Source of the DNA: a virus
Length of the DNA: 51,905 nt
Strand: one strand, 5' to 3'
IMG/VR virus record: IMGVR_UViG_3300049026_000006
Span: 1 to 51,905 of that record
The number at the start of each line of letters is the position of its first letter. Position 1 is the first letter of the stretch. Below, piece after piece: positions 8,288 through 16,311 of the stretch. The translations under genes and the position numbers were made by a program. Below the pieces are notes generated by a model. The model did not search any database, was not told where the DNA came from, and was given only the letters and a program-made list of their open reading frames with translations.

Positions 8288-8302
8288 AGAATTTGGGGCA
8301 AT

Positions 8303-8325
8303 AAAAAACCCGCTCTCAGCGGGCT
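8303..8325 (-). terminator. intrinsic terminator, first of a tandem pair
   Basis: On the minus strand AGCCCGC-TGAGA-GCGGGTT is followed by TTTTATT. It comes 15 bases after the end of the small zinc protein gene, and a second terminator follows about 15 bases later. Confidence 0.75.
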
Positions 8326-8339
8326 TCAGCGATTCGGTA

Positions 8340-8594
8340 TTACCTGCTTAGGACAATCCTCTCGCCTCTCATGAAGCAGAGCGCACACAAGAACTGTCTT
8401 GTCCCGCCAGTGGCCTTTCCGTTCTTGTGCACCATGCCGATCTTTGTCTGAATGACCTCAGCACCACCACAGCGGTGACAGCAGATCATCTCGGCAGGCC
8501 TGGGCATTTCACGCACGCGCTTCATCGCTCGCTCTTTCGGAGTATCCGGAGCGGGCGATCCTTCGATCACATGGAATTTTGGCTTGTCGGTCAT
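8340..8594 (-). CDS. small zinc-ribbon-like protein
   Basis: This 84-residue protein has two Cys pairs (CHRCGG near residue 40 and CALC near residue 71) that could bind one zinc ion. I chose the ATG at 8594 because upstream in-frame codons overlap the minor head gene. It lies between the minor head protein and scaffold genes. Nothing in the sequence shows a partner or reaction; small zinc proteins in this position are common in phage head modules without known roles. Confidence 0.6.
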   Translation of the reverse strand: MTDKPKFHVIEGSPAPDTPKERAMKRVREMPRPAEMICCHRCGGAEVIQTKIGMVHKNGKATGGTRQFLCALCFMRGERIVLSR

Positions 8595-8601
8595 CCGGCC
8601 A

Positions 8602-9717
8602 TCATACCCCTGCCCTGGCGAAAGAAGCAGCGTCACGCTCTCGCAGCTGATCAAGCGTAAGAAATATGCCCTTGTCGTTGTAGAAGTCGTCGAGATCCAG
8701 CCCGCCGTCTCTCAGCAGCTTGCCTCGCACTGGGCCTAACACCTGATCCTGCCGGCCCTCGCTCTGCGACTTGATCCACTCGCCATAGTTAGTGGACTGA
8801 GGGACCTGGCCGTCCATGCTTGCTCTGGTTCCTTCAGATAGGCCCTTCGAAAGGCGTAGCGCCTCGTAACTGGCGATTATTGGGGTAGAGGTGGAGCGGC
8901 AGTTGAAGTGCAGCTTGCCAGGCCCGCTCAGCCAGGGGACCTTATGCCCGACCGGAGCGTGCCTGGTGTCATTGGTGTAGACGAGACGGTCACGCAGCCT
9001 GCACGGCGCCGAAGTCTTGTTGTCCAGCGTGCTCAGCCAGCGAACCTCGGCAACGATGTCGTCGTTCGCCTTGTAGTAAGACTCTCGAACGCCTTGCGCC
9101 GTGTGGCTGATCGCCGTCCGCACCATCGTTTCAACGTCACGACGGCTTCGCTCGATGATCCCGTCCGCATAGGCCTGGGCCCGAGTGCCCATGATGCCGC
9201 GCACTATCTCGTCTGTCGTCCGCCCCTCGACCATCCCGATTCGAATGGCATCGCGGATCCTTGCTGCTCGGCTCTCCTCCAAGTCACCCATCCACTCCTT
9301 GAGCAATCGCCCCTGGAATGGTCGGGACAGCGCGATTTCTCGCACCTGCTCCGGGTTGACCGTATTCAGCTGGACCTGCACCAGGACTTGGCCAGGGATG
9401 ACCCGGGTGAAAAGCGCTCCCTGATACTCGACCTCATACCGGCCGATATCCACAACCGACTCCGCCATAACGTCGCCAATCGAGGCATAAACCGAACTGT
9501 TCAGCTCGTACACGGACGCGAGCACGGTGTTTAGCCGCCTGGCCGTGTACGAGTCAGGCCCAAGGCGATCAATTGCCTCCAGCAGCTTGGTGCGCAGCTC
9601 GGCGTCCACTGCATTGAGCAAGCGGATGATCTTGCGAACCTCGGCATTGCTCAGGTGCTGCAGGTCGACCGCGTGACCGATTGAAGCCGACTGCATTTGC
9701 TCGTTTACGGTGACCAT
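8602..9717 (-). CDS. phage head morphogenesis protein (SPP1 gp7 / Mu F family)
   Basis: This 371-residue minor head protein follows the portal gene directly, as in SPP1 and many other phages. The C-terminal half carries the family signature: RRDVETMVRTAISHTAQGVRESYYKA, then EVRWLSTLDNKTSAPCRLRD, and GKLHFNCRSTSTPI. These residues form the gp7-like/Mu F-like domain, which sits inside the head near the portal and may travel with the DNA. The start at 9717 lies one base before the portal stop at 9718, so the two genes abut. Confidence 0.88.
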   Translation of the reverse strand: MVTVNEQMQSASIGHAVDLQHLSNAEVRKIIRLLNAVDAELRTKLLEAIDRLGPDSYTARRLNTVLASVYELNSSVYASIGDVMAESVVDIGRYEVEYQGALFTRVIPGQVLVQVQLNTVNPEQVREIALSRPFQGRLLKEWMGDLEESRAARIRDAIRIGMVEGRTTDEIVRGIMGTRAQAYADGIIERSRRDVETMVRTAISHTAQGVRESYYKANDDIVAEVRWLSTLDNKTSAPCRLRDRLVYTNDTRHAPVGHKVPWLSGPGKLHFNCRSTSTPIIASYEALRLSKGLSEGTRASMDGQVPQSTNYGEWIKSQSEGRQDQVLGPVRGKLLRDGGLDLDDFYNDKGIFLTLDQLRERDAASFARAGV

Positions 9718-11097
9718 TTACAGCCCCCCGAGCGCCGGCCCTTGCGATTCGATTTTCCCCAGCTCCTGGGTCCAGTCGTATTCATCACTGATCACGCCGC
9801 GGCGCTGCATTTCGGCGAACAGCGTTTCCTTGGAGAGCATCCCGGCATTCGCCATCGCGACGAGCGTCGGCAGCGACACTTCGGGCATGTAGTCGACGTC
9901 GAAGTTGCCGCGCATCTCGACCGTGCCGCCATCACCCAGACCACGATAATCGGCCATGAACTGGAGAAGCTGGGCCAGGCAGTCGGCAAAGTGATTCGCC
10001 ATCCGTGCCAGCGGCGACAGCTCCTGCGCCGCCTCCTCGTCCGCCTGGGTGGCGGTCTTGGTGGCGCTCTTCTCTGGTGTGAGCAGCTTGGCACCGGCCA
10101 TGCGCATCTCGTCGAGCAAGTCTTGCAGCGCTTCCCTGCCCGCCTTTACCGCCGCCCCGGTGTGCTCGACATACTTGAGATCGCCATCCTTGGGCAGGTC
10201 GGTCAGCGCCCCGGTCCCCACCTTGAATTCAGGCGGAACGACCTTGCCCTGGTTGTCGAACATGGCCTGCACGCCGATGCGCACCAGGATAGGCACGCGT
10301 ATGACGTGAAGGATGTTGTCCTGGTCGCTCTGGCTCTGCCAGTGCTTGACGTTGAGGTGGGCCAGCTCCAGCAGCGGCGGCTTGGCCGTCATGAAACCTG
10401 TGCGGCCCGTGTAGAACGTTACCAGGGAGATTTTCTTGAGGCTGTTGGTGCCCTCTTCATGCAGCGCCCAGGCCCCGCCGTCGGCACCCTTGCGGTAGGT
10501 GCGCCAGGCGCCCGGCTCCAGGACTCGGATCTGCTCGATGCACTTGGCACCAAACTCGCCGTCCTCCTCCTCGACAGACTCGATGTAGCGAAACATCGTG
10601 AGCTGGCCGCCCTTCGACCGCCAGCCCAGCACTTGCTCAGGCTTCACCATCACGGCGTACGGGCGAACCCCTGCCGCGACTTCATCGGCCTGGGTCCGCA
10701 CACCATCCACCGTAGGGTGGTCGATGAACGCATGGCACAGGCCGTGGCTCAGGCCCTCACGGAAGAACTCGACAGCCCAGGAGTTCAGGTCATTGCCAGC
10801 ATGATCGATGTCCTTGGTCATTTCCTTGAGCTGCTCGGGAGCGTCGTCGCCGACCTGCAACGGCTCAGCGAACACCCGCGAAGTCATGTTGCCGACCGTC
10901 TCGGAGTAGGCAGGCAGCAGCGTGGAGAGGCGCAGGCGCTCCTTGTACGAATCGTCAGCCTCGGCTGGATACTGGGGCAGAAGGCTCTTGGCCGCCGCCC
11001 GCATCGCCATCGTTCCACCCATGAGCGGAGTGATCACGTCCCAGTACTTGCGCATGGCGTCAACGGCCGGGAGCGTGTCGCTTGGGTTATTGCTCAT
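9718..11097 (-). CDS. portal protein (DUF4055 family)
   Basis: This 459-residue protein forms the dodecameric ring through which DNA enters and leaves the head. It follows the large terminase gene with a two-base gap. The ATG at 11097 gives the natural N-terminus (MSNNPSDTLPAVDAMRKYWDVITPLMGGT); in-frame sequence upstream overlaps terminase. The region around residues 220-330 (SLVTFYTGRTGFMTAKPPLLELAHLNVKHW) is characteristic of DUF4055 portals. The C-terminal part includes the helical stem and crown regions (TATQADEEAAQELSPLARMANHF). Confidence 0.88.
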   Translation of the reverse strand: MSNNPSDTLPAVDAMRKYWDVITPLMGGTMAMRAAAKSLLPQYPAEADDSYKERLRLSTLLPAYSETVGNMTSRVFAEPLQVGDDAPEQLKEMTKDIDHAGNDLNSWAVEFFREGLSHGLCHAFIDHPTVDGVRTQADEVAAGVRPYAVMVKPEQVLGWRSKGGQLTMFRYIESVEEEDGEFGAKCIEQIRVLEPGAWRTYRKGADGGAWALHEEGTNSLKKISLVTFYTGRTGFMTAKPPLLELAHLNVKHWQSQSDQDNILHVIRVPILVRIGVQAMFDNQGKVVPPEFKVGTGALTDLPKDGDLKYVEHTGAAVKAGREALQDLLDEMRMAGAKLLTPEKSATKTATQADEEAAQELSPLARMANHFADCLAQLLQFMADYRGLGDGGTVEMRGNFDVDYMPEVSLPTLVAMANAGMLSKETLFAEMQRRGVISDEYDWTQELGKIESQGPALGGL

Positions 11098-11099
11098 GG

Positions 11100-12398
11100 T
11101 TACATTCTCAAGGGCTGGGTCATCGTGAATGGTCTGATGATCGGGTAGTCGTAGTGGATGAAGTAACCGCCGGCGTCGTTCGCGTGGTCGTTGCCTGACT
11201 TCTTGTCCGGCTCCCCATTGGGTGACCACACCTGCTGCTCCAGGCCATCGGCATACGTCGGGCAGGTGAACGGGTTCACCAGGTAGCGCCGCTCGCCCTG
11301 CGCGTTGCAGAACATCGCGTTCATGGCGTTGATCCGGTCCTTCACTGGCGGGTTTGCATCAGGCGCGATCACCGAGAAACCGGCCTGGCTGAGGATCGCG
11401 ATGTCGGTCTCGCTCGCGTTGACCGATTTCCTCGATCCGCCCGAGGCATCCGGGTAAATCCGAATCTCGCACGTCTTCTCGAAAGTGTTGCCGTTGTGGC
11501 GCCAGTACCGCTCTTTGATGCGACGGATCATGTCGGGCGTGTCGTAGCCGTCGATCAGCTCATCGACCGCCCTGGGCATGCCGTGCTCGCGCTTGACGTG
11601 CGTGATCGCTGCCATCTTGCCGACGTTGAAGTCCATCCCGATAAACAGGGGCTCACCGGTCTGCACGGTATCGAAGCACTGGTTTAGCTTTCGGTCATAG
11701 GCCGTGTAGATGGTGCCGGACGTCAGGTTGACGAACTGGCCCTTCAGGTACGCCAGGATCAACTGAGGCGGATACGACTCCATCAGCGATTCGATGTAGT
11801 CGTCCGGCAGGTTCAGCTCGTTGTCGAACGTGCTCGCCTGGACCAGGCCATACATCTCTTTGAGTGACGGCTTGTCGCGCAACTGCTTCACGAACTGCTG
11901 GAAGACGAACTTGAAGCCTTCCGGCGTGGTGGTGACATCCACCCCGTTCTTCAGCCCGGGCAGGTTGTAGCGCATCCGGGCGATGATCTTGCGCCAGGCT
12001 TGCTGCGCCTTGATGGCGGTCAGCACGTCCAGCTCATCCACCAGGGCGTGGCCGATCTTGAAGCCGACGATGGTTTGCGGCTTTTCCATCGACCGGCAGA
12101 TCACAGTGCCGCGGTACTGCCGGCCACTGTAGATGTGAACCTCATGGTTCGCCTGGTTGATCTTGGTCTTCAGCCCCCAGTCATAGGCCACCTCATCCAT
12201 GGTTGGATAGAAGATGTCCCGAATCTGCGGGTAAGTCGGTGCGAAGTATCCGGCGTTGACGCCAGGCCACTCCATGAAGTGCTTGCTCAGCGCCGAGCAG
12301 CCCACCCAGGTCTTTCCTGATCCGAACCCAGCTACGAACGCGCGAAACTTGTGGGGCAGCGTGAGGAACTGAGCCTGGGGAACGTTAAGGCTCGGCAT
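11100..12398 (-). CDS. terminase large subunit (packaging ATPase/nuclease)
   Basis: This 432-residue DNA packaging motor protein has a Walker A motif GFGSGKT at residues 24-30, Walker B HALVDELD with acidic pair D121-E122, and the coupling motif TTTPEG at 156-161. The C-terminal RNase H-like nuclease shows D256 in GMDFNVGKMA, D317 in YPDASGGSR, and a final acidic motif in NDHANDAGGYF. The ATG at 12398 has an AGGAAG ribosome binding site; the in-frame ATG at 12413 lies inside the small subunit gene. It overlaps the small subunit gene by 14 bases. Confidence 0.95.
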   Translation of the reverse strand: MPSLNVPQAQFLTLPHKFRAFVAGFGSGKTWVGCSALSKHFMEWPGVNAGYFAPTYPQIRDIFYPTMDEVAYDWGLKTKINQANHEVHIYSGRQYRGTVICRSMEKPQTIVGFKIGHALVDELDVLTAIKAQQAWRKIIARMRYNLPGLKNGVDVTTTPEGFKFVFQQFVKQLRDKPSLKEMYGLVQASTFDNELNLPDDYIESLMESYPPQLILAYLKGQFVNLTSGTIYTAYDRKLNQCFDTVQTGEPLFIGMDFNVGKMAAITHVKREHGMPRAVDELIDGYDTPDMIRRIKERYWRHNGNTFEKTCEIRIYPDASGGSRKSVNASETDIAILSQAGFSVIAPDANPPVKDRINAMNAMFCNAQGERRYLVNPFTCPTYADGLEQQVWSPNGEPDKKSGNDHANDAGGYFIHYDYPIIRPFTMTQPLRM

Positions 12399-12846
12399 TC
12401 GGCTTCCTCGCATCCACTACATCGACCTGGATGCGGGTCGGGATCACCGGTTCATCGCCAACTTCTTCCTTCCGGTGCCGGTTGACGTAGATATCGCCAC
12501 ACTCTTTTGCCGCCTGCTCCAACAGTTGGGCAGTTAGCGCAATGTTCCTCATGCTTTCGGCTTTCTCAGCCATCCGCCCGAGGGTGCGAAGTCGATGGGC
12601 TCGGTTGGCGATTGGTATCTCCGCTGTCTCCTCCCTGAAGCGCTTCCGGGTGTCGTGAAATAGGGTCACCCACTTAGCCGCGAGAGTCTTGCTTGCCCGC
12701 TTGGTCGCATCATGCGATTCGCAAAGCTGACGGGATATCTCAATGCCGAATTCTTGTTTGACGGCTTCCACCACCTGCGAGGGTGTGTCAAAGCACGCCA
12801 AGGCCTGAACGATGAAGCCTTTCACCTCATTACTCAGGGTTGCCAT
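12385..12846 (-). CDS. terminase small subunit-like protein (DUF2280)
   Basis: This 153-residue protein is encoded directly before and overlapping terminase large. The N-terminal 60 residues (VKGFIVQALACFDTPSQVVEAVKQEFGIEISRQLCESH) look like a helix-turn-helix of the DUF2280 family, consistent with recognition of the packaging start site. The rest is helical and charged, suited to oligomerisation. The role is inferred from family and adjacency. Confidence 0.8.
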   Translation of the reverse strand: MATLSNEVKGFIVQALACFDTPSQVVEAVKQEFGIEISRQLCESHDATKRASKTLAAKWVTLFHDTRKRFREETAEIPIANRAHRLRTLGRMAEKAESMRNIALTAQLLEQAAKECGDIYVNRHRKEEVGDEPVIPTRIQVDVVDARKPNAEP

Positions 12847-12877
12847 AAATTGGATTCCGTCTAGTGCCTGTCAAATT

Positions 12878-13501
12878 TCAGGCCAACTTGAGCAGACAGG
12901 TTCCGCAGGCCCTCGCAATGTTCAATTTCCCCACCTCAGCAGGATTGTTTGCAGCATCCACCAGCACCTGGACGTCAAGGCTCGCACCGTAGCGGCGGAC
13001 CACGCCGACGAACTCCTCTACATCGTGTGAGCGCATCTCAAGCTTGGGTGCGCCATCCTTGGTGAAGGCTGGCTGACCGTACTTATCCATGGCGTGAGCA
13101 ATGTGGTAGCACTCGTGCTCGAGGAGCGCGCAGAAGTCGAGGTCGCTGCACTGGGCGCAGTAGTCGGCAGCCAGGGTGATGATGAAGCTCGGCACATCGC
13201 CGAACCAATCACGCATCTGTTGCTCCATCCGGGCCTTCTGCCAGCCACCAGCACGGAACGTCACCTGTTCGGCCTGGCCCAGGACTGTGCGGCCCTGCTT
13301 GTTGAAGCTCGACGACGCCCACATGACTCGGATGTCTGCATCCAGTAGGTGGGCATGGTCTTCGTTGTGAATGCTGCCGGTGTCGGCAAGGATCTCGGCC
13401 TGGAGCCATTCCCACACTTCGGGTGCTGGGGTCAGGCGGATACCGAAGTCGGAGAGCTCAGACAGTTCGAGCAGTGACCCGGGCGGCATCGGCCTGTCCA
13501 T
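12878..13501 (-). CDS. putative phage metallopeptidase (HExxH)
   Basis: This 207-residue protein contains HECYH at residues 129-133 in the helix CALLEHECYHIAHAM, a zinc-metallopeptidase motif with H129, E130 and H133. A CAQC pair lies just before it. This matches the putative phage metallopeptidase family found beside terminase genes in Pseudomonas and other prophages. Its substrate is unknown. The ATG at 13501 has a GAGGA site at good spacing and is preferred over the TTG at 13507. Confidence 0.78.
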   Translation of the reverse strand: MDRPMPPGSLLELSELSDFGIRLTPAPEVWEWLQAEILADTGSIHNEDHAHLLDADIRVMWASSSFNKQGRTVLGQAEQVTFRAGGWQKARMEQQMRDWFGDVPSFIITLAADYCAQCSDLDFCALLEHECYHIAHAMDKYGQPAFTKDGAPKLEMRSHDVEEFVGVVRRYGASLDVQVLVDAANNPAEVGKLNIARACGTCLLKLA

Positions 13502-13510
13502 GCGCAATCC

Positions 13511-13762
13511 TCAATCTTCGATGTCGAGCAGCACATCAATCAGCTTTTGCTCACCCAGGCGCATTGCTCCCAGGCATTGCAGGTCGTCGCACTTGGGCCC
13601 GAGCCCGAATACAGTCACCTGGCCTTTCGGGCCAATGATGGTCAGCGCGCCTACGGTGCACTCCGGATGAACGCCAGCATCAAGGTCATCGGCGATCTTG
13701 CGTAGAGTCTTGGCGGCGTCGCGCCATCCCTCACGCTTGAAGTCAATCAGCTTGGCGGTCAT
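13511..13762 (-). CDS. hypothetical protein, 83 aa
   Basis: This small protein starts MTAKLIDFKREGWRDAAKTLRKIADDLD and has a middle beta-like segment (CTVGALTIIGPKGQVTVFGLG), then a Cys/Leu-rich segment and acidic C-terminus. It overlaps the upstream gene by four bases (ATGA) and lies in a run of small genes between holin and metallopeptidase. No function can be read from the sequence. Confidence 0.6.
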   Translation of the reverse strand: MTAKLIDFKREGWRDAAKTLRKIADDLDAGVHPECTVGALTIIGPKGQVTVFGLGPKCDDLQCLGAMRLGEQKLIDVLLDIED

Positions 13763-13950
13763 ACCTTCACCATGATGTGCGTCTGTGCATGAGCGTGCCC
13801 GTGGAGCTCAGCAACGATCAGGCCCTGGGGAAGGCCGGCGGCCCGGGCAGCGTCCACCGCCTTGGCAATGGCGCTATCCAGATCGGTCAGGGCCTTGTTG
13901 ATGTCCTGGCTCATAGGGAGAGCGTGGCGAAGGCGGGTTACGTTGGTCAT
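13759..13950 (-). CDS. hypothetical protein, 63 aa
   Basis: This small protein has a long amphipathic helix (DINKALTDLDSAIAKAVDAARAAG) followed by a strand, then HGHAHAQTH, a His-rich stretch. It is coupled by four-base overlaps to the genes on both sides, which supports its being real. The function is unknown. Confidence 0.55.
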   Translation of the reverse strand: MTNVTRLRHALPMSQDINKALTDLDSAIAKAVDAARAAGLPQGLIVAELHGHAHAQTHIMVKV

Positions 13951-14168
13951 ACGCGCTCCAGGGAAATCACGGTGATCTCACCCCATACAGGGTGGAAGTC
14001 GACATGCTCGCCATCGGTAGACTTGAGCGGAAGGTCGCGAACAACAGCTACGCCTGCCTTTGTGTCGCAATAAACGACACCAGTTGCCGGCACGCCGTCG
14101 ATGAATACTTCCCTGCGCCCACGGTAGTCGTCAGCCCAATGGACGTGCTCGCCTGATCGGTCAGACAT
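13947..14168 (-). CDS. hypothetical protein, 73 aa
   Basis: This small beta-rich protein (VFIDGVPATGVVYCDTKAGVAVVRDLP) is encoded just downstream of the holin gene and overlaps the next gene by four bases. Its coding sequence contains one copy of the GTGTCG...CGACAC inverted repeat found elsewhere in the genome (14063-14081). The function is unknown. Confidence 0.55.
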   Translation of the reverse strand: MSDRSGEHVHWADDYRGRREVFIDGVPATGVVYCDTKAGVAVVRDLPLKSTDGEHVDFHPVWGEITVISLERV

Positions 14169-14179
14169 GATGCTCTCCA

Positions 14180-14219
14180 GTGTCGCGACACAATTTGCTT
14201 ATGCGCGAAACGTGTCGCG
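14180..14219. repeat. GTGTCGCGAC palindrome pair in intergenic DNA
   Basis: The gap between two late genes holds the perfect palindrome GTGTCGCGACAC (14180-14191) and GCGAAACGTGTCGCG (14205-14219). The second 15-mer recurs exactly at 22273-22287. Related inverted repeats occur at 14063-14081, 22254-22285 and 30707-30738. This looks like a protein-binding or structured site of unknown role. Confidence 0.5.
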
Positions 14220-14221
14220 CT

Positions 14222-14446
14222 TTACTCGGGCTGTTCCGGCTGATCAGCGAGCTTGGGCTGCTTGACCACTCTAGACACCGCAACCGCGATGCCGAGCACC
14301 ATGTTCACGACGGCGTAGACCACGGGGTCCACATGCCCTTGGAACGATGACCACCCCGTCGCGGCGGCGTTGAGCACCACACCGACAATCGCCAGTTGCA
14401 CACTGGTCATGCGCCAGGCCTTCCGCCATTCAGGGATCAATTTCAT
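14222..14446 (-). CDS. putative holin, two membrane segments
   Basis: This 74-residue protein has two hydrophobic segments (VQLAIVGVVLNAAATGW, about residues 16-32, and VVYAVVNMVLGIAVAVSRVV, about 43-62) and a charged C-terminal tail. It fits class II holins of Pseudomonas phages (DUF7940-like, from memory), which open the inner membrane to release endolysin. The ATG at 14446 gives MKLIPEWRKAWRMTS as a cytoplasmic start. The endolysin and spanins lie at the other end of the late operon, near 42 kb. Confidence 0.72.
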   Translation of the reverse strand: MKLIPEWRKAWRMTSVQLAIVGVVLNAAATGWSSFQGHVDPVVYAVVNMVLGIAVAVSRVVKQPKLADQPEQPE

Positions 14447-14666
14447 GGGTTGTCTTCGCTGCTGGCAGTTTTTCCAGGCTTTCGGCATAGCGCTTCCACT
14501 CTCGGGCACTTTTCAGGGCCTCGCGTAGGCGCTCTTCTTGGCCTGGCTGGCATTGTTCGCTGACATATCGGTAAACGGTTGTGCGTTGAACCTTCGGCGG
14601 CTCCTGGATCGCTTCCTTGTGCACACAGCCCGTGAGCAGAATGAGGACGATCAGCAGGCGATTCAC
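14430..14666 (-). CDS. small lipoprotein beside holin (o-spanin-like)
   Basis: This 78-residue protein opens with a lipoprotein signal, MNRLLIVLILLTGC, with Cys14 in a lipobox. The mature part is charged and largely helical (EQCQPGQEERLREALKSAREWKRYAESLEKL). It overlaps genes on both sides. The pairing with an upstream single-span coiled-coil protein resembles an i-spanin/o-spanin pair, but a clear Rz/Rz1 pair exists at 41.4 kb, so the role is uncertain. Confidence 0.6.
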   Translation of the reverse strand: MNRLLIVLILLTGCVHKEAIQEPPKVQRTTVYRYVSEQCQPGQEERLREALKSAREWKRYAESLEKLPAAKTTHEIDP

Positions 14667-14980
14667 TTGGGCCTACCTGTCTGGACGAGGGCCTTCAGGC
14701 TCTCCCCTACCTGGTCGATCTTGAACTCCTGGCGCTGGGTGTTCACTCGAAGGGAATCGACCAACTTGTCCGTCGACTCCCTGGACCGCTCCAAAGAATC
14801 CACCCTTTGCCCGATTAGGGCCTGGTTGGTCTGGTAGGCGGCGAGCTGCATCTGGAGCGATCCGAGCGAACCGACCACGTAGACGAAGGCACCAATGGCA
14901 CCGGCTGACAGGATCGTTTGCAGGACCGGGACGACGACCTTGAACGTCGTACTGTCTGCAATGCGCGATACTTCAGTCAT
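14663..14980 (-). CDS. membrane-anchored coiled-coil protein, first late gene
   Basis: This 105-residue protein has one hydrophobic segment (VVVPVLQTILSAGAIGAFVYVVG, about residues 14-36) followed by a long coiled coil (QMQLAAYQTNQALIGQRVDSLERSRE). The ATG at 14980 gives the natural start; no strong ribosome binding site is visible. It is the first gene of the late minus-strand unit and overlaps the lipoprotein gene by four bases. A second holin, an i-spanin-like protein or a structural accessory are all possible. Confidence 0.6.
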   Translation of the reverse strand: MTEVSRIADSTTFKVVVPVLQTILSAGAIGAFVYVVGSLGSLQMQLAAYQTNQALIGQRVDSLERSRESTDKLVDSLRVNTQRQEFKIDQVGESLKALVQTGRPK

Positions 14981-15038
14981 GGGCGGTACCGTGGGATAAA
15001 AAGGCCTACGACGGCCCGGGCAATGCCCAAAAATAAAT

Positions 15039-15078
15039 AACACATAAGTGTTGTATTAACACATAAGTGTTGTAGAAT
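15039..15078 (+). promoter_or_regulatory. hicAB promoter with two operator palindromes
   Basis: Two identical 14-bp palindromes AACACATAAGTGTT lie at 15039-15052 and 15058-15071, 19 bp apart. A candidate promoter TTGTAT (15051-15056), 16 bp, TAGAAT (15073-15078) runs through them towards hicA. HicB antitoxins repress their own promoters through inverted repeats like these, so the spacing fits cooperative autorepression. Confidence 0.7.
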
Positions 15079-15106
15079 GGACTCATCCAAACAACGAGGC
15101 GAGGTG

Positions 15107-15286
15107 ATGAAGTTCAGCGAGTTCAGACGATGGTTGAAGGCCCAAGGGGTGACCTTCGAAGCAGGCAAAGGAAGCCACTTCAAAGTCACCGCCCCAAACG
15201 GCAACAAGACAACCTTCGCGGACCACGGATCCAAGGAAATGCCGGAACCGACCCGCAAGGCGATCATTAAACAACTGGGGCTCTGA
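15107..15286 (+). CDS. hicA: HicA family mRNA interferase toxin
   Basis: This 59-residue protein is a type II toxin that cleaves mRNA and tmRNA through a double-stranded-RNA-binding-like fold. It has the family layout MKFSEFRRWLKAQG, then GKGSHFK with catalytic His24, and ends with RKAIIKQLG. The ATG at 15107 follows a GAGG ribosome binding site; the ATG at 15077 lies in the promoter and is rejected. The antitoxin gene hicB follows. The pair runs opposite to the phage operons on either side, typical of a moron active in the lysogen. Confidence 0.92.
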   Translation: MKFSEFRRWLKAQGVTFEAGKGSHFKVTAPNGNKTTFADHGSKEMPEPTRKAIIKQLGL

Positions 15287-15337
15287 GAGCCCCTTCACCA
15301 CATCTGAATGCTGAGCGATCACCTCCAAGGAGTGACC

Positions 15338-15766
15338 ATGTACGACTATGCAATCCGCTTCGAACAGGACGGTAGCGCCCCTGGCGTTGCCGTGTTCTGC
15401 CGTGACCTGCCAGAGCTCAACAGCTTTGGGGATGACCAGGAGCACGCTATCCGTGAGGCCCTGGACGGGATCGAAAGCGCCCTCTCCATCTACGTGGACG
15501 AGCGCCGAGCAATTCCGCCAGCATCCGCCCCTCAGGAAGGCGAGCACGTCGTTCATCTTCCCGCGGTGACCGTGGCGAAGATCGCGCTGTGGAACGCCAT
15601 GATGGAGCGAGGTATGCGCAAGGCTGACCTTTGCCGGCTGTTGGATGTTCGCCAGGCCCAGGGCGACCGCCTTGTCGACTTCCTGCACACATCCAAAATG
15701 GATCAGTTGGAAAGCGCCTTGGCGGCTCTCGGCAAACGACTTTCGCTATCGGTTGAAGCGGCGTAG
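15338..15766 (+). CDS. hicB: HicB family antitoxin with helix-turn-helix
   Basis: This 142-residue antitoxin neutralises HicA and represses the operon. The N-terminal 60 residues form the degenerate RNase H-like HicB fold (MYDYAIRFEQDGSAPGVAVFCRDLPE, with HAIREALDGIESALSIYVDE). The C-terminal third carries a helix-turn-helix (MRKADLCRLLDVRQAQGDRL). The ATG at 15338 follows AAGGAG; an in-frame ATG at 15308 has no site. It is 51 bases from hicA and cotranscribed. The 240 bases after it hold no supported gene. Confidence 0.92.
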   Translation: MYDYAIRFEQDGSAPGVAVFCRDLPELNSFGDDQEHAIREALDGIESALSIYVDERRAIPPASAPQEGEHVVHLPAVTVAKIALWNAMMERGMRKADLCRLLDVRQAQGDRLVDFLHTSKMDQLESALAALGKRLSLSVEAA

Positions 15767-16005
15767 CCAGAAACAGCTCCTGCAAGTGCAGAGGCCCTGA
15801 ATAGGTGCGCAGTCTTTCCCGCTGTCTGCCGAAGGCCTTCGCAACGTCGACGCCCCACTGCATCGATCTCGCCGCTCAAGTCTCGCGCCGCCCTGGAAGT
15901 CGGGTGTGAACAGGGTGCGCGGGCTGCCGGTGTTCTTTCGTGACGCGTGACTTCCGGCTATACCGCGTCCAGGCCTTCCCGAGGGCTGCCCTGGCTACAG
16001 GTGAA

Positions 16006-16245
16006 TCAGAAAGCGGGCGAGATGTCGAAGTAGTAGTCCTTCCCTTCTTCGAAGTGCTCGGCGTGGTCAGCAGCCACGTTCACGATGTATTCGCCGTACG
16101 GGGTGTACTTGCCATAGATCGCGTCCTCTTCCGCCGGGTTGGCCGACCACACGGCACCGAAGTGCAGGCGCGTCAGTGATTCCGTCGAGCCCTGAACAGG
16201 CCCTTTGGAGCGGAGAGTCATTTTGCAGCGGGTGATTTTGGTCAT
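16006..16245 (-). CDS. hypothetical protein, 79 aa
   Basis: This small protein (MTKITRCKMTLRSKGPVQGS, later AIYGKYTPYGEYIVNVAADHAEHFEEGKDYYFDIS) resembles widely distributed phage and bacterial proteins of unknown function with a beta-rich fold. The ATG at 16245 has a GAGGA site. It lies beyond the early-operon terminator at 16312-16336, so it would be transcribed by read-through. Confidence 0.65.
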   Translation of the reverse strand: MTKITRCKMTLRSKGPVQGSTESLTRLHFGAVWSANPAEEDAIYGKYTPYGEYIVNVAADHAEHFEEGKDYYFDISPAF

Positions 16246-16311
16246 CGGCAGATCCTCGAACGTCGATTGGGCAGGAGGGTCTTTCCGGTCTTTCGCCTGC
16301 ATTTGGGAAAT

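Noticed and set aside
9697-11148. Plus-strand frame of 483 codons opposite the portal gene
   Set aside because: Antisense shadow of the DUF4055 portal gene.
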